From CALNYZ01 sp942490945 (GTDB lineage: Bacteria; Pseudomonadota; Gammaproteobacteria; UBA6429; Thiohalophilaceae), in the NCBI GenBank assembly GCA_942490945.1, contig CALNYZ010000017.1, positions 62,001 to 126,000 of the forward strand: a DNA stretch of 64,000 nucleotides, in the 5' to 3' direction. Positions 33,983 through 42,724 of the stretch are shown here, piece after piece (within the stretch, counting starts at the first letter, position 1; the number at the start of each line of letters is the position of its first letter). The notes beneath the pieces were generated by a model that did no database searches, was not told the origin of the DNA, and was given only the letters and a program-made list of their open reading frames with translations. The position numbers and the translations under genes are program-made.

Positions 33983-35407
33983 TTGAACATCACAACGCGT
34001 CTTTTTGTACTTGACTCCAATGTATTAATGCACGACCCAACAGCAATTTATCGATTCAAGGAACACAGCATCTTTATACCCATGATGGTACTTGAGGAGC
34101 TGGATAACAACAAAAAAGGACATTCTGAAGTTGCAAGAAACGCCCGGCAAGTCAGTCGCTTTCTGGATGAAATTATTGCTGATGCCAGCGCTGAAAAAAT
34201 CGCACAAGGCCTTGAATTACCTCACGCGTTTCGTAACGGAAATAATAATCAGACAAAAGATATCAGCGGAAAACTGTATTTACAAACCGAACAGTATGAG
34301 AACAACCTGCCAACTTACCTGCCCGGCCAGTCGCCTGATAATAATATTCTAAACACGGTACTGGGATTATGTGAAGCATTCCCTGATCAGCGCATTACGC
34401 TCGTATCTAAAGATATCAATTTGCGTATCAAGGCTGCGGTGCTTGGTCTGCATTCCGAAGATTACCACAATGACAAGGTACTGGAAGATGTTGATCTTTT
34501 GCATACCGGTGTCATTGAGCTTGATGAAACTTTCTGGGACAAGCATGCAAAAGAAATGGATTCATGGATTGAAAAAGGTCGTACTTACTATCGTATTCAT
34601 GGTCCGGACGTGCAGGAGTGGAGCCCAAACAGCTTCCTCGTTAATCAGTCAACCATAGCCGAACATAATAATTTTGAAGCTATGGTGCGTGAAATTAACG
34701 ATGACGACTCGGCACTCATTGAAATGTTACGCGACTACGCGAAACCGACCAATGCCGTGTGGGGAATCAATGCCCGTAATCGCGAACAGAACATGGCGTT
34801 AAATCTGTTAATGGATCCGGAGATAGATTTTATTACCTTGCTAGGCACTGCTGGTACCGGCAAGACATTACTGACGCTCGCCGCGGGCCTGGCACAAACA
34901 CTTGATATGGGTATTTATAACGAAATTATCATGACGCGCGTTACAGTACCACTCGGCGATGACATCGGTTTTTTACCCGGCACGGAAGAAGAGAAAATGA
35001 CACCCTGGATGGGCGCATTAATGGATAACCTTGAAGTACTCACGCAAGGTAATCACAGCAGTGACTGGGCGCGTGCCGCCACGAATGATCTGCTTTCAAC
35101 CCGTATTAAAATACGGTCGGTTAACTTTATGCGAGGGAGGACATTCCTGAATCGCTACATCATTATTGATGAAGCACAAAATCTGTCTTCAAAGCAGTTA
35201 AAGTCACTGATTACACGCGCCGGACCTGGCACCAAGGTAATCTGTCTGGGAAATATTGCACAGATTGATACACCCTACCTGACAGAAACTACGTCCGGAT
35301 TAACCTATATCGTGGATCGATTTAAAAATTGGCAGCACAGCGGACATATCACCTTACGCCGTGGCGAACGTTCACGTCTGGCAGATTATGCTTCAGAAAT
35401 GTTGTAA
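33983..35407 (+). CDS. PhoH family protein with N-terminal PIN domain
   Basis: A 474-residue fusion of a PIN-type RNase domain (about 1-150; start RLFVLDSNVLMHD with the catalytic acids) and a PhoH ATPase domain (about 225-474; Walker A GTAGTGKTLL, Walker B YIIIDEAQN). This PhoH2/YlaK-like arrangement is associated with RNA unwinding and cleavage. The start is a TTG at 33983, preceded by GGGGA that overlaps the end of bcp; the gap is only 2 bp. Cytoplasmic. Converges with the AI-2E-type transporter gene. Confidence 0.92.
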   Translation: MNITTRLFVLDSNVLMHDPTAIYRFKEHSIFIPMMVLEELDNNKKGHSEVARNARQVSRFLDEIIADASAEKIAQGLELPHAFRNGNNNQTKDISGKLYLQTEQYENNLPTYLPGQSPDNNILNTVLGLCEAFPDQRITLVSKDINLRIKAAVLGLHSEDYHNDKVLEDVDLLHTGVIELDETFWDKHAKEMDSWIEKGRTYYRIHGPDVQEWSPNSFLVNQSTIAEHNNFEAMVREINDDDSALIEMLRDYAKPTNAVWGINARNREQNMALNLLMDPEIDFITLLGTAGTGKTLLTLAAGLAQTLDMGIYNEIIMTRVTVPLGDDIGFLPGTEEEKMTPWMGALMDNLEVLTQGNHSSDWARAATNDLLSTRIKIRSVNFMRGRTFLNRYIIIDEAQNLSSKQLKSLITRAGPGTKVICLGNIAQIDTPYLTETTSGLTYIVDRFKNWQHSGHITLRRGERSRLADYASEML

Positions 35408-35414
35408 ATTGCCT

Positions 35415-35440
35415 GTGAGCTGATCAGGTGAGCTGATCAG
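35415..35440. repeat. 13-bp tandem duplication forming a hairpin
   Basis: GTGAGCTGATCAG occurs twice in tandem, without mismatch. Each copy ends with the palindrome CTGATCAG, so the two copies can also pair as an 8-bp stem with a 5-nt loop. It lies in the convergent gap between phoH and the transporter gene and covers the latter's stop codon. It may help end transcription in both directions; there is no U-run. Confidence 0.55.
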
Positions 35441-36498
35441 GTTACCGGCTCTGGCTGGGTTCGTGGCCACGCCTTTAATAACGCACTGACCAATGTTGCC
35501 AGTGGAATGGCAAAGAACACGCCCCAAAATCCCCATATTCCACCGAACACAAGAATACTCAGAATAATGGCAATCGGATGCAGGTTGACGACTTCTGAAA
35601 ATAATAACGGTACCAGTACATTTCCGTCGATCGCCTGAATAATGCCATACACCAGCATTAAATAGCCAAACGCTGGCGTCCATCCCCATTGAAAGTACGC
35701 GACCATGGCAACAGGAATGGTCACCACAGCCGCGCCGATATAGGGGATTAAAACTGACAAGCCGACCAGCACACCAAGCAAAATTGAATATTGCAATTTC
35801 ATAACGGCAAAGGCGATAAATGTCGCCGCACCAACGATAATGATTTCCCAGAATTTGCCGCGAATATATTCGCCAATCTGGTGATCAACTTCTTTCCAGA
35901 CATTGCCTGCTAATTGTCTTTCTTGCGGCAGGAAAGATGTAAACCAGTTTAATATCAGATATTTATCTTTCAAAAAGAAAAATACCATCACGGGAACCAG
36001 AACCAGATAGACTGCAATGGTAATAACACCCGGTAAAGACGCGACCACGCCTTTAAGACCTTTTTGACCAAATGTAGCAATTTCCTTGTCAAGTGCTATA
36101 GCAAAATCCTGGATCTGTTGTTCACTGATAAATGATACATGTTGTGGAATTTGCATTAGTGAAGACTGTGCCCTGCCAATGTATTCAGGAATATTTTTTA
36201 TGAACTGAGTCAACTGATCAGATATCAGTGGTGCAACACCAAACGAGATAAAGAACAGGAATGCCATAAAGGCAAAAAATACAATCAGTACAGCACGAAA
36301 TCGAACTGCGCCATGTTTTTCCAGAAACTTGACTATCCCTTCGAGCAGATAGGCAATAACCAGTGCAGCCAGCGCTGGCATCAGCATATTCCCCATTGTG
36401 ATGACGACGGTAAATCCACCAATGAGCAATATTGTGAGAACCACAGCCTGTGGATCAGATAAATATTTCTTGTACCACGCGTTTAATACTTTCCACAT
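35437..36498 (-). CDS. AI-2E family transporter (PerM/YdiK-like)
   Basis: A 353-residue polytopic inner-membrane protein, about eight helices, with the AI-2E exporter family pattern: an N-terminal pair of helices, a periplasmic helical stretch, then the conserved GVLVGLSVLIPYIGAAVVTIP and the C-terminal QAIDGNVLVPLLFSEVVNLHP. The family includes proven AI-2 exporters but also Na+/H+ antiporters, so the substrate is open. Third gene of the LysR-unknown-transporter run (gaps of 14 and 11 bp). Confidence 0.9.
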   Translation of the reverse strand: MWKVLNAWYKKYLSDPQAVVLTILLIGGFTVVITMGNMLMPALAALVIAYLLEGIVKFLEKHGAVRFRAVLIVFFAFMAFLFFISFGVAPLISDQLTQFIKNIPEYIGRAQSSLMQIPQHVSFISEQQIQDFAIALDKEIATFGQKGLKGVVASLPGVITIAVYLVLVPVMVFFFLKDKYLILNWFTSFLPQERQLAGNVWKEVDHQIGEYIRGKFWEIIIVGAATFIAFAVMKLQYSILLGVLVGLSVLIPYIGAAVVTIPVAMVAYFQWGWTPAFGYLMLVYGIIQAIDGNVLVPLLFSEVVNLHPIAIILSILVFGGIWGFWGVFFAIPLATLVSALLKAWPRTQPEPVT

Positions 36499-36509
36499 AG
36501 GGTCTGACT

Positions 36510-36863
36510 TTATTCTTGCTTGTAAGAATTATAGGAATTCCGGAAAAGCTCTTCCAGATCATCAATTACATCAGCTGCGAGTCTGCCTTGCATGATATGT
36601 TGTGTCATGTACTGTGCCGTTTCATGTAACAGCTTGTCTGAATCTAGCATAGGATAGGTATTTGATAAACGCTTGATTGCAGAAATAACAGTTTCCTCTG
36701 CAGGTCGTGGAATTGCCAATGGTTCGGTTGGAATTTCCTGCGGTGATATAGCCAAAAGATTTTCAGATCTGGAACTAAGGAATTCTGCAAACTGGATTAA
36801 CGAAGCCTGTGCATCAGGATTGAGTTGGGTAAATAACTTGACGAGCGTATCAAGAGATTTCAA
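36510..36863 (-). CDS. hypothetical protein, 117 aa
   Basis: Not recognised. A 117-residue soluble, helical, acidic protein starting MKSLDTLVKLFTQLNPDAQ; a proline-rich linker (about 45-57, IPTEPLAIPRP) separates two helical halves. The second half is ETVISAIKRLSNTYPML followed by two further helices. No Cys or membrane segment. It is locked between the LysR regulator and the transporter with 14- and 11-bp gaps, so it is almost certainly translated with them. Could be an accessory of either neighbour. Confidence 0.65.
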   Translation of the reverse strand: MKSLDTLVKLFTQLNPDAQASLIQFAEFLSSRSENLLAISPQEIPTEPLAIPRPAEETVISAIKRLSNTYPMLDSDKLLHETAQYMTQHIMQGRLAADVIDDLEELFRNSYNSYKQE

Positions 36864-36877
36864 CGCAAATCCTTAAC

Positions 36878-37786
36878 TTACAGTATTGTTTGATGTTGCT
36901 TGCAGTAGTTGCGTGCAAAATTAAGTAACTCATCCATGGCACGGAGTCGGAACTTCTGCTTTTGATGCACAAAAGAAAACGGTCTGGTAATCGGTGGATC
37001 CAGTTTTATCGCGACTAACGAGCCAAGTTTAAGTTCTTTCTGAATGGTTGCGCTGGATAAAATGGATACGCCCATACCGGCTTCAACTGCTCCCTTGATA
37101 GCTTCAAGGCTGCCCAGCTCCATAACAACATTCAAATCATTTGAGCTCACACCTACCTGGTTCATGTGCTCAATCATCACTTCACGCGTACCCGATCCTT
37201 CTTCACGGCAAATGAAGGGATGATCAATTATTTCTGAGAGGGGTACAACTTCACGCGTTGCCAAAACATGGTTTGGTGGGACGATTAATACCATGTCATC
37301 CATGCGACATTCTTCGACAACCAGATTCTTGTTATTTACGTGCGCTTCAACAACGCCAAGGTCGATAGTATTGTTTTCGACTTGCGAGACAATACCATCG
37401 GTATTGGCGACTTTCAGACGCACAACCACATCCGGATACTGTTCCTTAAAATCGCCCAGCAAGACTGGCAACATATATTCTGCAATCGTGGTGCTGGCGC
37501 CCAGGATTAACACCCCACTGATATCACCGGTCAGTTCTCTGACCGCATTGTCCATTTCGGAATACAACTCGAATATCCGCTCAGCGCAAACATAGACCCG
37601 TTTGCCCGCATCAGTGAGGCTGATTCGATTATGGGTACGATCAAACAAACGAGTGTTGAATTGTTCTTCGAGTTGACGAACCTGAAATGTTACCGCAGGT
37701 TGGGTCATATGTAACTCTTCTGCCGCTTTGGTAAAACTGAGTAAGCGTGCAACAGTGTGAAATACTTGTAAGCGTCTATCTGCCAT
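36878..37786 (-). CDS. LysR family transcriptional regulator
   Basis: A 302-residue LysR regulator. The N-terminal winged HTH covers about residues 1-60 (LQVFHTVARLLSFTKAAEELHMTQPAVTFQVRQLEEQF), and the effector-binding domain runs from about 90 to 295 (GVLILGASTTIAEYMLP, EEGSGTREV, GMGVSILS). It resembles the CysL/CbbR branch more than CysB by length and by the GASTTIAEY motif, but the effector is unknown. First gene of a three-gene minus-strand operon. Confidence 0.92.
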   Translation of the reverse strand: MADRRLQVFHTVARLLSFTKAAEELHMTQPAVTFQVRQLEEQFNTRLFDRTHNRISLTDAGKRVYVCAERIFELYSEMDNAVRELTGDISGVLILGASTTIAEYMLPVLLGDFKEQYPDVVVRLKVANTDGIVSQVENNTIDLGVVEAHVNNKNLVVEECRMDDMVLIVPPNHVLATREVVPLSEIIDHPFICREEGSGTREVMIEHMNQVGVSSNDLNVVMELGSLEAIKGAVEAGMGVSILSSATIQKELKLGSLVAIKLDPPITRPFSFVHQKQKFRLRAMDELLNFARNYCKQHQTIL

Positions 37787-37947
37787 ATGTTTAACCTGAA
37801 AACACCATCTATCTCTAAATGGATAATTAGAATCTATATTGGTATTGATAAAACTTAGGCGGGCATATTAACAGGCTTTATGGGTAAGGTGAATGGTATT
37901 TGGTGGTTTCGGTAACAAATTAAATGGAATTTACCGTATTTGCGTTA

Positions 37948-37984
37948 TAAAAACCCCCAGCGCTTTTAAACCGCCCAGGGGTAA
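37948..37984 (-). terminator. Rho-independent terminator of PAS chemoreceptor gene
   Basis: Read on the minus strand after the stop at 37987: a GC-rich stem, CCCCTGGGCG pairing with a bulge to CGCTGGGG around a TTTAAAA loop, followed by GTTTTTAT. The T-run and GC-rich stem make a plausible intrinsic terminator. Confidence 0.6.
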
Positions 37985-37986
37985 AA

Positions 37987-39567
37987 TTAATGCTCACTCA
38001 GCGCTTCGTTAAATTGCGATATCATTGCCCGTAATTGACTAGCCAACAGATTCATTTCTTCACTTGTCTGTGTCATTTGACTGGCATTACTACCGGTAGA
38101 AATTGCCACTTCACTTATTTTTGAAATATTACGACTAATATCTTCACTCACTGTACTTTGCTCTTCTGCTGCACTCGCAATTTGCGTATTCAGCCCATTC
38201 ATCTCTTCAACCGCACGCGTTGTCGCCGCAATAGCATTGGCAGAATTTTCTACCTGGGTCAGACCATTTTGGGCATGCTTCCTCACATGCCCCATACGGT
38301 CAACTGCACTATGTGTATCCTGCTGGATTTTTTCAATCATGGTCTGAATTTCTTCGGTTGATTGCTGGGTTCTGCCTGCTAATGTTCTCACCTCGTCTGC
38401 CACAACGGCAAATCCACGACCTTGCTCACCCGCACGTGCCGCTTCAATTGCCGCATTAAGTGCAAGTAAGTTTGTTTGCTCAGCTATGCCTTTAATAACT
38501 TCCAGCACCGTTCCAATTTCTTCGCTACTTACCGCGAGTTTTTCAATAGCATGTTCTGTGTCTTTTACTTCTTTTGTCAATGAATTAATAATTGTCAGTG
38601 TCTGTTTAACCATAGATGTACCGGTGTTGGACTCTTCACTTGCATGACTGGCAGAGTTAGCCGCGCTTTGTGTATTACGCGCCACCTCCTGTACGGTTGC
38701 ACTCATTTCAGTAATTGCGGTCGCCACCTGATCAATATCAAGCTGTTGTTGTCGTACACTTGCAGACGTTTCCTGACTGAGTTGATAGGTATGCTGCGAA
38801 TAATATTCTAATTGCGAACTACTTTGTTCAAGTCGATTTAACACCGTTCGGTTGGTTGCACGTAACATTTGTAATGCCAAATCAATTTGGCCAAACTCAT
38901 CTCTCCGAGACGTATAAATATATTGGGCTACCGGATTATCAAATACGCGTTTTGATTTTTTTACCAATGCTTGCAGAGGTAAGGTCAGCCACCAGCATAA
39001 TGACGTGGTAAGGCCAGCAAGAATAAGTGAAAATAACACTGCATAGTAGATATTAAAATCCGTTAACAATGAACCTGACATTATAATAAGACATTGTGTA
39101 GCAACTAATCCTGCCGCCAATTTATGCCAAAAGTAAAACCTTGAATTTAGCCTGGCCTTACCTTGTGAAATTTTTTTGTAGAGTGTTTCAGCACGTACTT
39201 TTGAATGTTGATCGAGTTTTACGCGTGTGGATTCGTAACCTGTGATTTTACCGCTATCCAGCATGGGCGTGACAAACGCATCAACCCAATAATAGTCACC
39301 GTTTTTACAACGATTTTTTACAGCACCCATCCATGATTTACCCGATTTGAGGGTTTCCCACAAATTTTCAAAGGCGGCTGGTGGCATATCAGGATGTCTG
39401 ACTACATTATGATTCTTTCCGATTAACTCGCTTTCATCAAACCCACTGACCTCGATAAAATCCTGATTAACGTATCGAATCGCCCCTTTCAGATCCGTCC
39501 CTGAAGTAATGACTAATTTATCTGAATAATTGACTTCATTGTCGGTAATGGGCAGATTCTTTTTCAT
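37987..39567 (-). CDS. Aer-like PAS chemoreceptor
   Basis: A 526-residue chemoreceptor with a cytoplasmic N-terminal PAS domain (about 20-125: AIRYVNQDFIEVSGFDESELIG then HNVVRHPDMP, the Aer-type PAS signature), two closely spaced membrane helices (about 150-195), a HAMP-like segment, and the MCP signalling domain with tip EQTNLLALNAAIEAARAGEQ. It has no periplasmic domain. By homology to Aer it senses redox or energy state through FAD and directs energy taxis. Monocistronic. Confidence 0.93.
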   Translation of the reverse strand: MKKNLPITDNEVNYSDKLVITSGTDLKGAIRYVNQDFIEVSGFDESELIGKNHNVVRHPDMPPAAFENLWETLKSGKSWMGAVKNRCKNGDYYWVDAFVTPMLDSGKITGYESTRVKLDQHSKVRAETLYKKISQGKARLNSRFYFWHKLAAGLVATQCLIIMSGSLLTDFNIYYAVLFSLILAGLTTSLCWWLTLPLQALVKKSKRVFDNPVAQYIYTSRRDEFGQIDLALQMLRATNRTVLNRLEQSSSQLEYYSQHTYQLSQETSASVRQQQLDIDQVATAITEMSATVQEVARNTQSAANSASHASEESNTGTSMVKQTLTIINSLTKEVKDTEHAIEKLAVSSEEIGTVLEVIKGIAEQTNLLALNAAIEAARAGEQGRGFAVVADEVRTLAGRTQQSTEEIQTMIEKIQQDTHSAVDRMGHVRKHAQNGLTQVENSANAIAATTRAVEEMNGLNTQIASAAEEQSTVSEDISRNISKISEVAISTGSNASQMTQTSEEMNLLASQLRAMISQFNEALSEH

Positions 39568-39733
39568 GTTCTCCAGGCCTTATTCTTATGCATTAACTGT
39601 GTTTATATTTCGACTAATTCACGATAAAGTTTAATAAAAATATGATTCCCTAGTGATTTAGTAAGCTATTTCTTGATTAGTGACCTATGGTATCCTTGTG
39701 TCTGTTATACAAATAGAAGCAGAATCTCAGAAT

Positions 39734-41407
39734 ATGGCGCAATATATTTACACAATGAATCGGGTCGGCAAAGTTGTGCCGCCAAAACGAACCATCCTCG
39801 AAGATATTTCCCTGTCGTTTTTCCCCGGTGCAAAAATTGGTGTGTTAGGTTTGAACGGTTCGGGTAAGTCTTCCCTGCTACGTATCATGGCCGGTATTGA
39901 TACCGAAATAAATGGTGAGGCACGCCCCCAACCCGGTATTAAAGTCGGTTATTTATCTCAGGAACCTGAGCTTGATGAAAGCAAGGATGTGCGTGGAAAC
40001 GTCGAACAAGGACTGGGCGAACAAATTGAAATGCTCAATCGTTTTAATGCCATTAGTATGAAATTTGCCGAACCCATGAGCGATGATGAAATGAATGACT
40101 TGTTGGCAAAACAGGCCGAACTGCAGGACAAGATTGATGCAGCCGGTGCATGGGACGTTGATCGTAAACTGGAAATTGCTGCCGATGCCCTGCGCCTGCC
40201 ACCCTGGGATGCCGATGTCAGTAAACTGTCTGGCGGTGAACGACGACGTGTTGCATTGTGCCGATTATTGCTTTCCAACCCCGATATGCTGTTACTTGAT
40301 GAGCCTACCAACCATCTCGATGCCGAATCCGTCGCATGGCTGGAGAAATTCCTGCATGAATATCCAAGCACGGTTGTCGCCGTTACCCATGATCGTTACT
40401 TTCTTGATAATGTTGCGGGCTGGATTCTGGAGCTTGATCGTGGTCATGGCATTCCCTGGGAAGGTAATTATTCATCCTGGTTGGAACAGAAAGAACAACG
40501 CCTTGAAACAGAAGCCAAGCAGGAAAAAGCCCGTGTTCGTGCAATGAAATCCGAACTGGAATGGGTACGTACCAATCCGAAAGGCCGACATGCAAAAAGC
40601 AAGTCTCGTCTTGCACGTTTTGAAGAACTTTCTTCAAAAGAATTTCAGTCACGAAATGAAACACAGGATTTGTACATTCCACCCGGACCACGCCTGGGTG
40701 ATCTGGTCATTGAAGCCAATGGTTTAAGTAAGGCCTATGGTGACAAACTGTTATTTGAAAACCTGACATTTAATCTGCCACGTGGCGGCATCGTGGGTGT
40801 GATAGGTCCCAACGGCGCGGGCAAATCCACATTGTTTCGCATGATAGTAGGACAAGAACAACCCGATAGCGGCGAGTTACGAATAGGTGATTCAGTAGAA
40901 CTTGCCTATGTCGATCAATCTCGTGATTCACTCGATGACAAGAAATCAGTCTGGGAAGAAATTGCCGATGGCCAGGATATTATCCGTATCGGAAATTATG
41001 AAATGCAATCACGACAATATGTTGGCCGTTTTAATTTTAAAGGCAACGATCAACAAAAATTAGTAGGTAATTTGTCAGGCGGTGAACGCAATCGCGTGCA
41101 TCTGGCCAAACTCTTACGCAGTGGAGGTAATGTATTGCTGCTTGATGAACCAACCAATGATTTAGATGTTGAAACGTTACGCGCACTGGAAGAAGCCTTA
41201 CTGGCTTTTCCGGGCTGTGCCATCGTTATCTCACATGATCGCTGGTTTTTGGATCGTATTGCCACGCATATACTTGCCTATGAAGGGAATAGTGAAGTTG
41301 TCTGGTTTGAGGGTAATTACGCGGATTACGAGAAAGACAGAAAACACCGAATTGGCGATGACTCTAATCAACCTCACCGCATAAAGTACAAGCGTTTAAA
41401 AACATAA
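39734..41407 (+). CDS. ettA: energy-dependent translational throttle protein EttA
   Basis: A 557-residue ABC-F ATPase without membrane domains (E. coli EttA 555). The start is the ATG at 39734 (MAQYIYTMNRVGKVVPPKR), which matches the family start exactly; the longer frame adds 18 residues. Two Walker A motifs (GLNGSGKSS and GPNGAGKSTLF), two LSGGE signatures, and DEPTNHLDAESVAWLE. The P-site tRNA interaction motif lies between the two halves. Binds the ribosomal E site and gates entry into elongation according to ATP/ADP. Confidence 0.97.
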   Translation: MAQYIYTMNRVGKVVPPKRTILEDISLSFFPGAKIGVLGLNGSGKSSLLRIMAGIDTEINGEARPQPGIKVGYLSQEPELDESKDVRGNVEQGLGEQIEMLNRFNAISMKFAEPMSDDEMNDLLAKQAELQDKIDAAGAWDVDRKLEIAADALRLPPWDADVSKLSGGERRRVALCRLLLSNPDMLLLDEPTNHLDAESVAWLEKFLHEYPSTVVAVTHDRYFLDNVAGWILELDRGHGIPWEGNYSSWLEQKEQRLETEAKQEKARVRAMKSELEWVRTNPKGRHAKSKSRLARFEELSSKEFQSRNETQDLYIPPGPRLGDLVIEANGLSKAYGDKLLFENLTFNLPRGGIVGVIGPNGAGKSTLFRMIVGQEQPDSGELRIGDSVELAYVDQSRDSLDDKKSVWEEIADGQDIIRIGNYEMQSRQYVGRFNFKGNDQQKLVGNLSGGERNRVHLAKLLRSGGNVLLLDEPTNDLDVETLRALEEALLAFPGCAIVISHDRWFLDRIATHILAYEGNSEVVWFEGNYADYEKDRKHRIGDDSNQPHRIKYKRLKT

Positions 41408-41494
41408 CTGCAAGCAGTCATCAAATAGAAAATCTCAGGGTAATAACACAACCCTGACCTGACAGACCAACTAGCATGAAGGTGTTTGTACGGG

Positions 41495-41764
41495 CTAGTG
41501 CTGCCAGGTCACGGGTTGATAATCGTTGATGATGTGACTTAAATCTTCAGGGTCATGCTCATCATCAAATGGGCCGCCGCCATCGTTTGGCTCTGCAACA
41601 GGACGGATATTTTGCATATACCAGATGTCGATATCATATTCATCCACATCGCCATCGTAATATTGTATTTCAACAGACTCATCGTCTGCTGCCACGACTT
41701 CAAACAACTTTAGCTCATCATCAATATACCATTGCCCTATAACGGGTTCAAAAGGTGTTGACAT
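41495..41764 (-). CDS. small acidic protein, DUF6763-like
   Basis: An 89-residue acidic protein. The start is the ATG at 41764 (MSTPFEPVIGQWY) with GAGG upstream; the longer frame from 41824 adds 20 unlikely residues. The pattern GQWYIDDELKLFEVVAADD then IEIQYYDGDVDEYDIDIW looks like a small beta-barrel family seen in many gammaproteobacteria (DUF6763 as far as I recall). No known function. Sits tail to tail with ettA. Confidence 0.7.
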   Translation of the reverse strand: MSTPFEPVIGQWYIDDELKLFEVVAADDESVEIQYYDGDVDEYDIDIWYMQNIRPVAEPNDGGGPFDDEHDPEDLSHIINDYQPVTWQH

Positions 41765-41924
41765 AATCCTGACCTCGCTTGTTTTACTTAGGTTACTCCT
41801 CCCTTTGTTTATTAACCGTAGCATGGCTTGAATACAATTGCATGAAATCTTTTTGCAGCCAAATTCATGACACTTTTATCACTACTTGAATAATATTACT
41901 TAACTTATTGAACAGACGGGCAAT

Positions 41925-41953
41925 ATAAAAGCCCTTATATAAAGGGCTTTTAT
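41925..41953 (-). terminator. Rho-independent terminator of DUF2914 gene
   Basis: ATAAAAGCCCTT, ATAT, AAGGGCTTTTAT: a stem of about 11 bp with a 4- to 5-nt loop and T-runs on both sides, 34 bp after the DUF2914 stop codon in the minus direction. Because it is symmetrical it could work both ways. Confidence 0.75.
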
Positions 41954-41987
41954 AGATACTGCTTTAATCGAATTTTTCTATAAGGAC

Positions 41988-42617
41988 TTATTGCTGCGCA
42001 GGCATGCTGTCTGCTGGTGCTTGAGTTTCTGCCGCTGGCATTGAAGATTTTTCTGTTGTAGTTGATGTATCTGCCACAGACAAGAGTTCTTCCGCGATTA
42101 TCTCCCCTGCACCGTTCACAACCGACACTTTCCATTCTCCTGTTGCATTTGGATTTAGCGATTTTGCTGACCAGACACGCCAGCGTGGGCCCTGTACATT
42201 AAAATCGACCTCTGCAATCACTTTGCCATCATGTTGCCATCGGTGTTTCGCAGTTTGACCTGTCATATCGCGCAGTTCGGTAAAATAAAATACTTTAGGT
42301 TGATCCTGTTCTACCGTTTTCAATTTATCAACTGGTTCGCGTTGATCAATAGCACTGGTAAATACCGACCGTACAACGCTGCCACGTGAAAAGCCGCTTT
42401 GTTCTTCGATGGCGGCATTATCTGCTGCGGGTGCTGTTTGTGATGATTGGGCGGGTGTTTCTGCAGTGATTGCCGGTTCTGCGGCAGTCGCCGGTGAAGT
42501 TTGCACAGGTTTACCGGTTGAATCTGCTGGTTCAATCGCAAGCAAAACTTCAGGCAAACTTACTGTGAGCAGTACTAAAATGAAACGCAGTGAAATAGTT
42601 TTACACGACATGGACAT
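41988..42617 (-). CDS. secreted DUF2914 domain protein
   Basis: A 209-residue exported protein: signal peptide (about 1-27, LRFILVLLTVSLPEVLLA), an Ala/Thr/Pro/Gln-rich low-complexity linker (30-75), then a DUF2914 domain (about 80-185) with VRSVFTSAIDQREPVD, FYFTELRDMTGQTAKHRW, and RWRVWSAKSL. The tail is again Ala/Pro/Thr-rich. Ribosome binding site AGGAGG just before the ATG. Function unknown; DUF2914 occurs in envelope proteins. A perfect CRP-type palindrome and a good sigma-70 promoter lie upstream. Confidence 0.85.
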   Translation of the reverse strand: MSMSCKTISLRFILVLLTVSLPEVLLAIEPADSTGKPVQTSPATAAEPAITAETPAQSSQTAPAADNAAIEEQSGFSRGSVVRSVFTSAIDQREPVDKLKTVEQDQPKVFYFTELRDMTGQTAKHRWQHDGKVIAEVDFNVQGPRWRVWSAKSLNPNATGEWKVSVVNGAGEIIAEELLSVADTSTTTEKSSMPAAETQAPADSMPAQQ

Positions 42618-42652
42618 CCTCCTGGAAACGAATAAGATTTTTAAGCATTAGG

Positions 42653-42680
42653 ACTATAGCCGGTATCAATATGATTACAA
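42653..42680 (-). promoter_or_regulatory. sigma-70 promoter of DUF2914 gene
   Basis: On the minus strand, -35 TTGTAA (42680-42675), 16-bp spacer, -10 TATAGT (42658-42653). Expected start of transcription near 42646, about 30 bases before the ATG. The CRP-type site at 42707-42724 is then centred near -70. Confidence 0.6.
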
Positions 42681-42706
42681 CAGTAAATAGAAGATAAAGC
42701 TCATTG

Positions 42707-42724
42707 CTGTGATAAATTTCACAG
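42707..42724. promoter_or_regulatory. perfect CRP-type palindrome upstream of DUF2914 gene
   Basis: CTGTGA-TAAATT-TCACAG: perfectly complementary 6-bp arms matching TGTGA-N6-TCACA. Its centre (42715.5) is about 70 bp upstream of the predicted start of the DUF2914 transcript, a helical-phase distance known for class I CRP activation. It overlaps the stop codon of the upstream hydroxyacid dehydrogenase gene. Confidence 0.65.

Noticed and set aside
41433..41457. CAGGGT/ACCCTG inverted repeat after ettA
   Set aside because: Short stem with no U-run; too weak to call a terminator.
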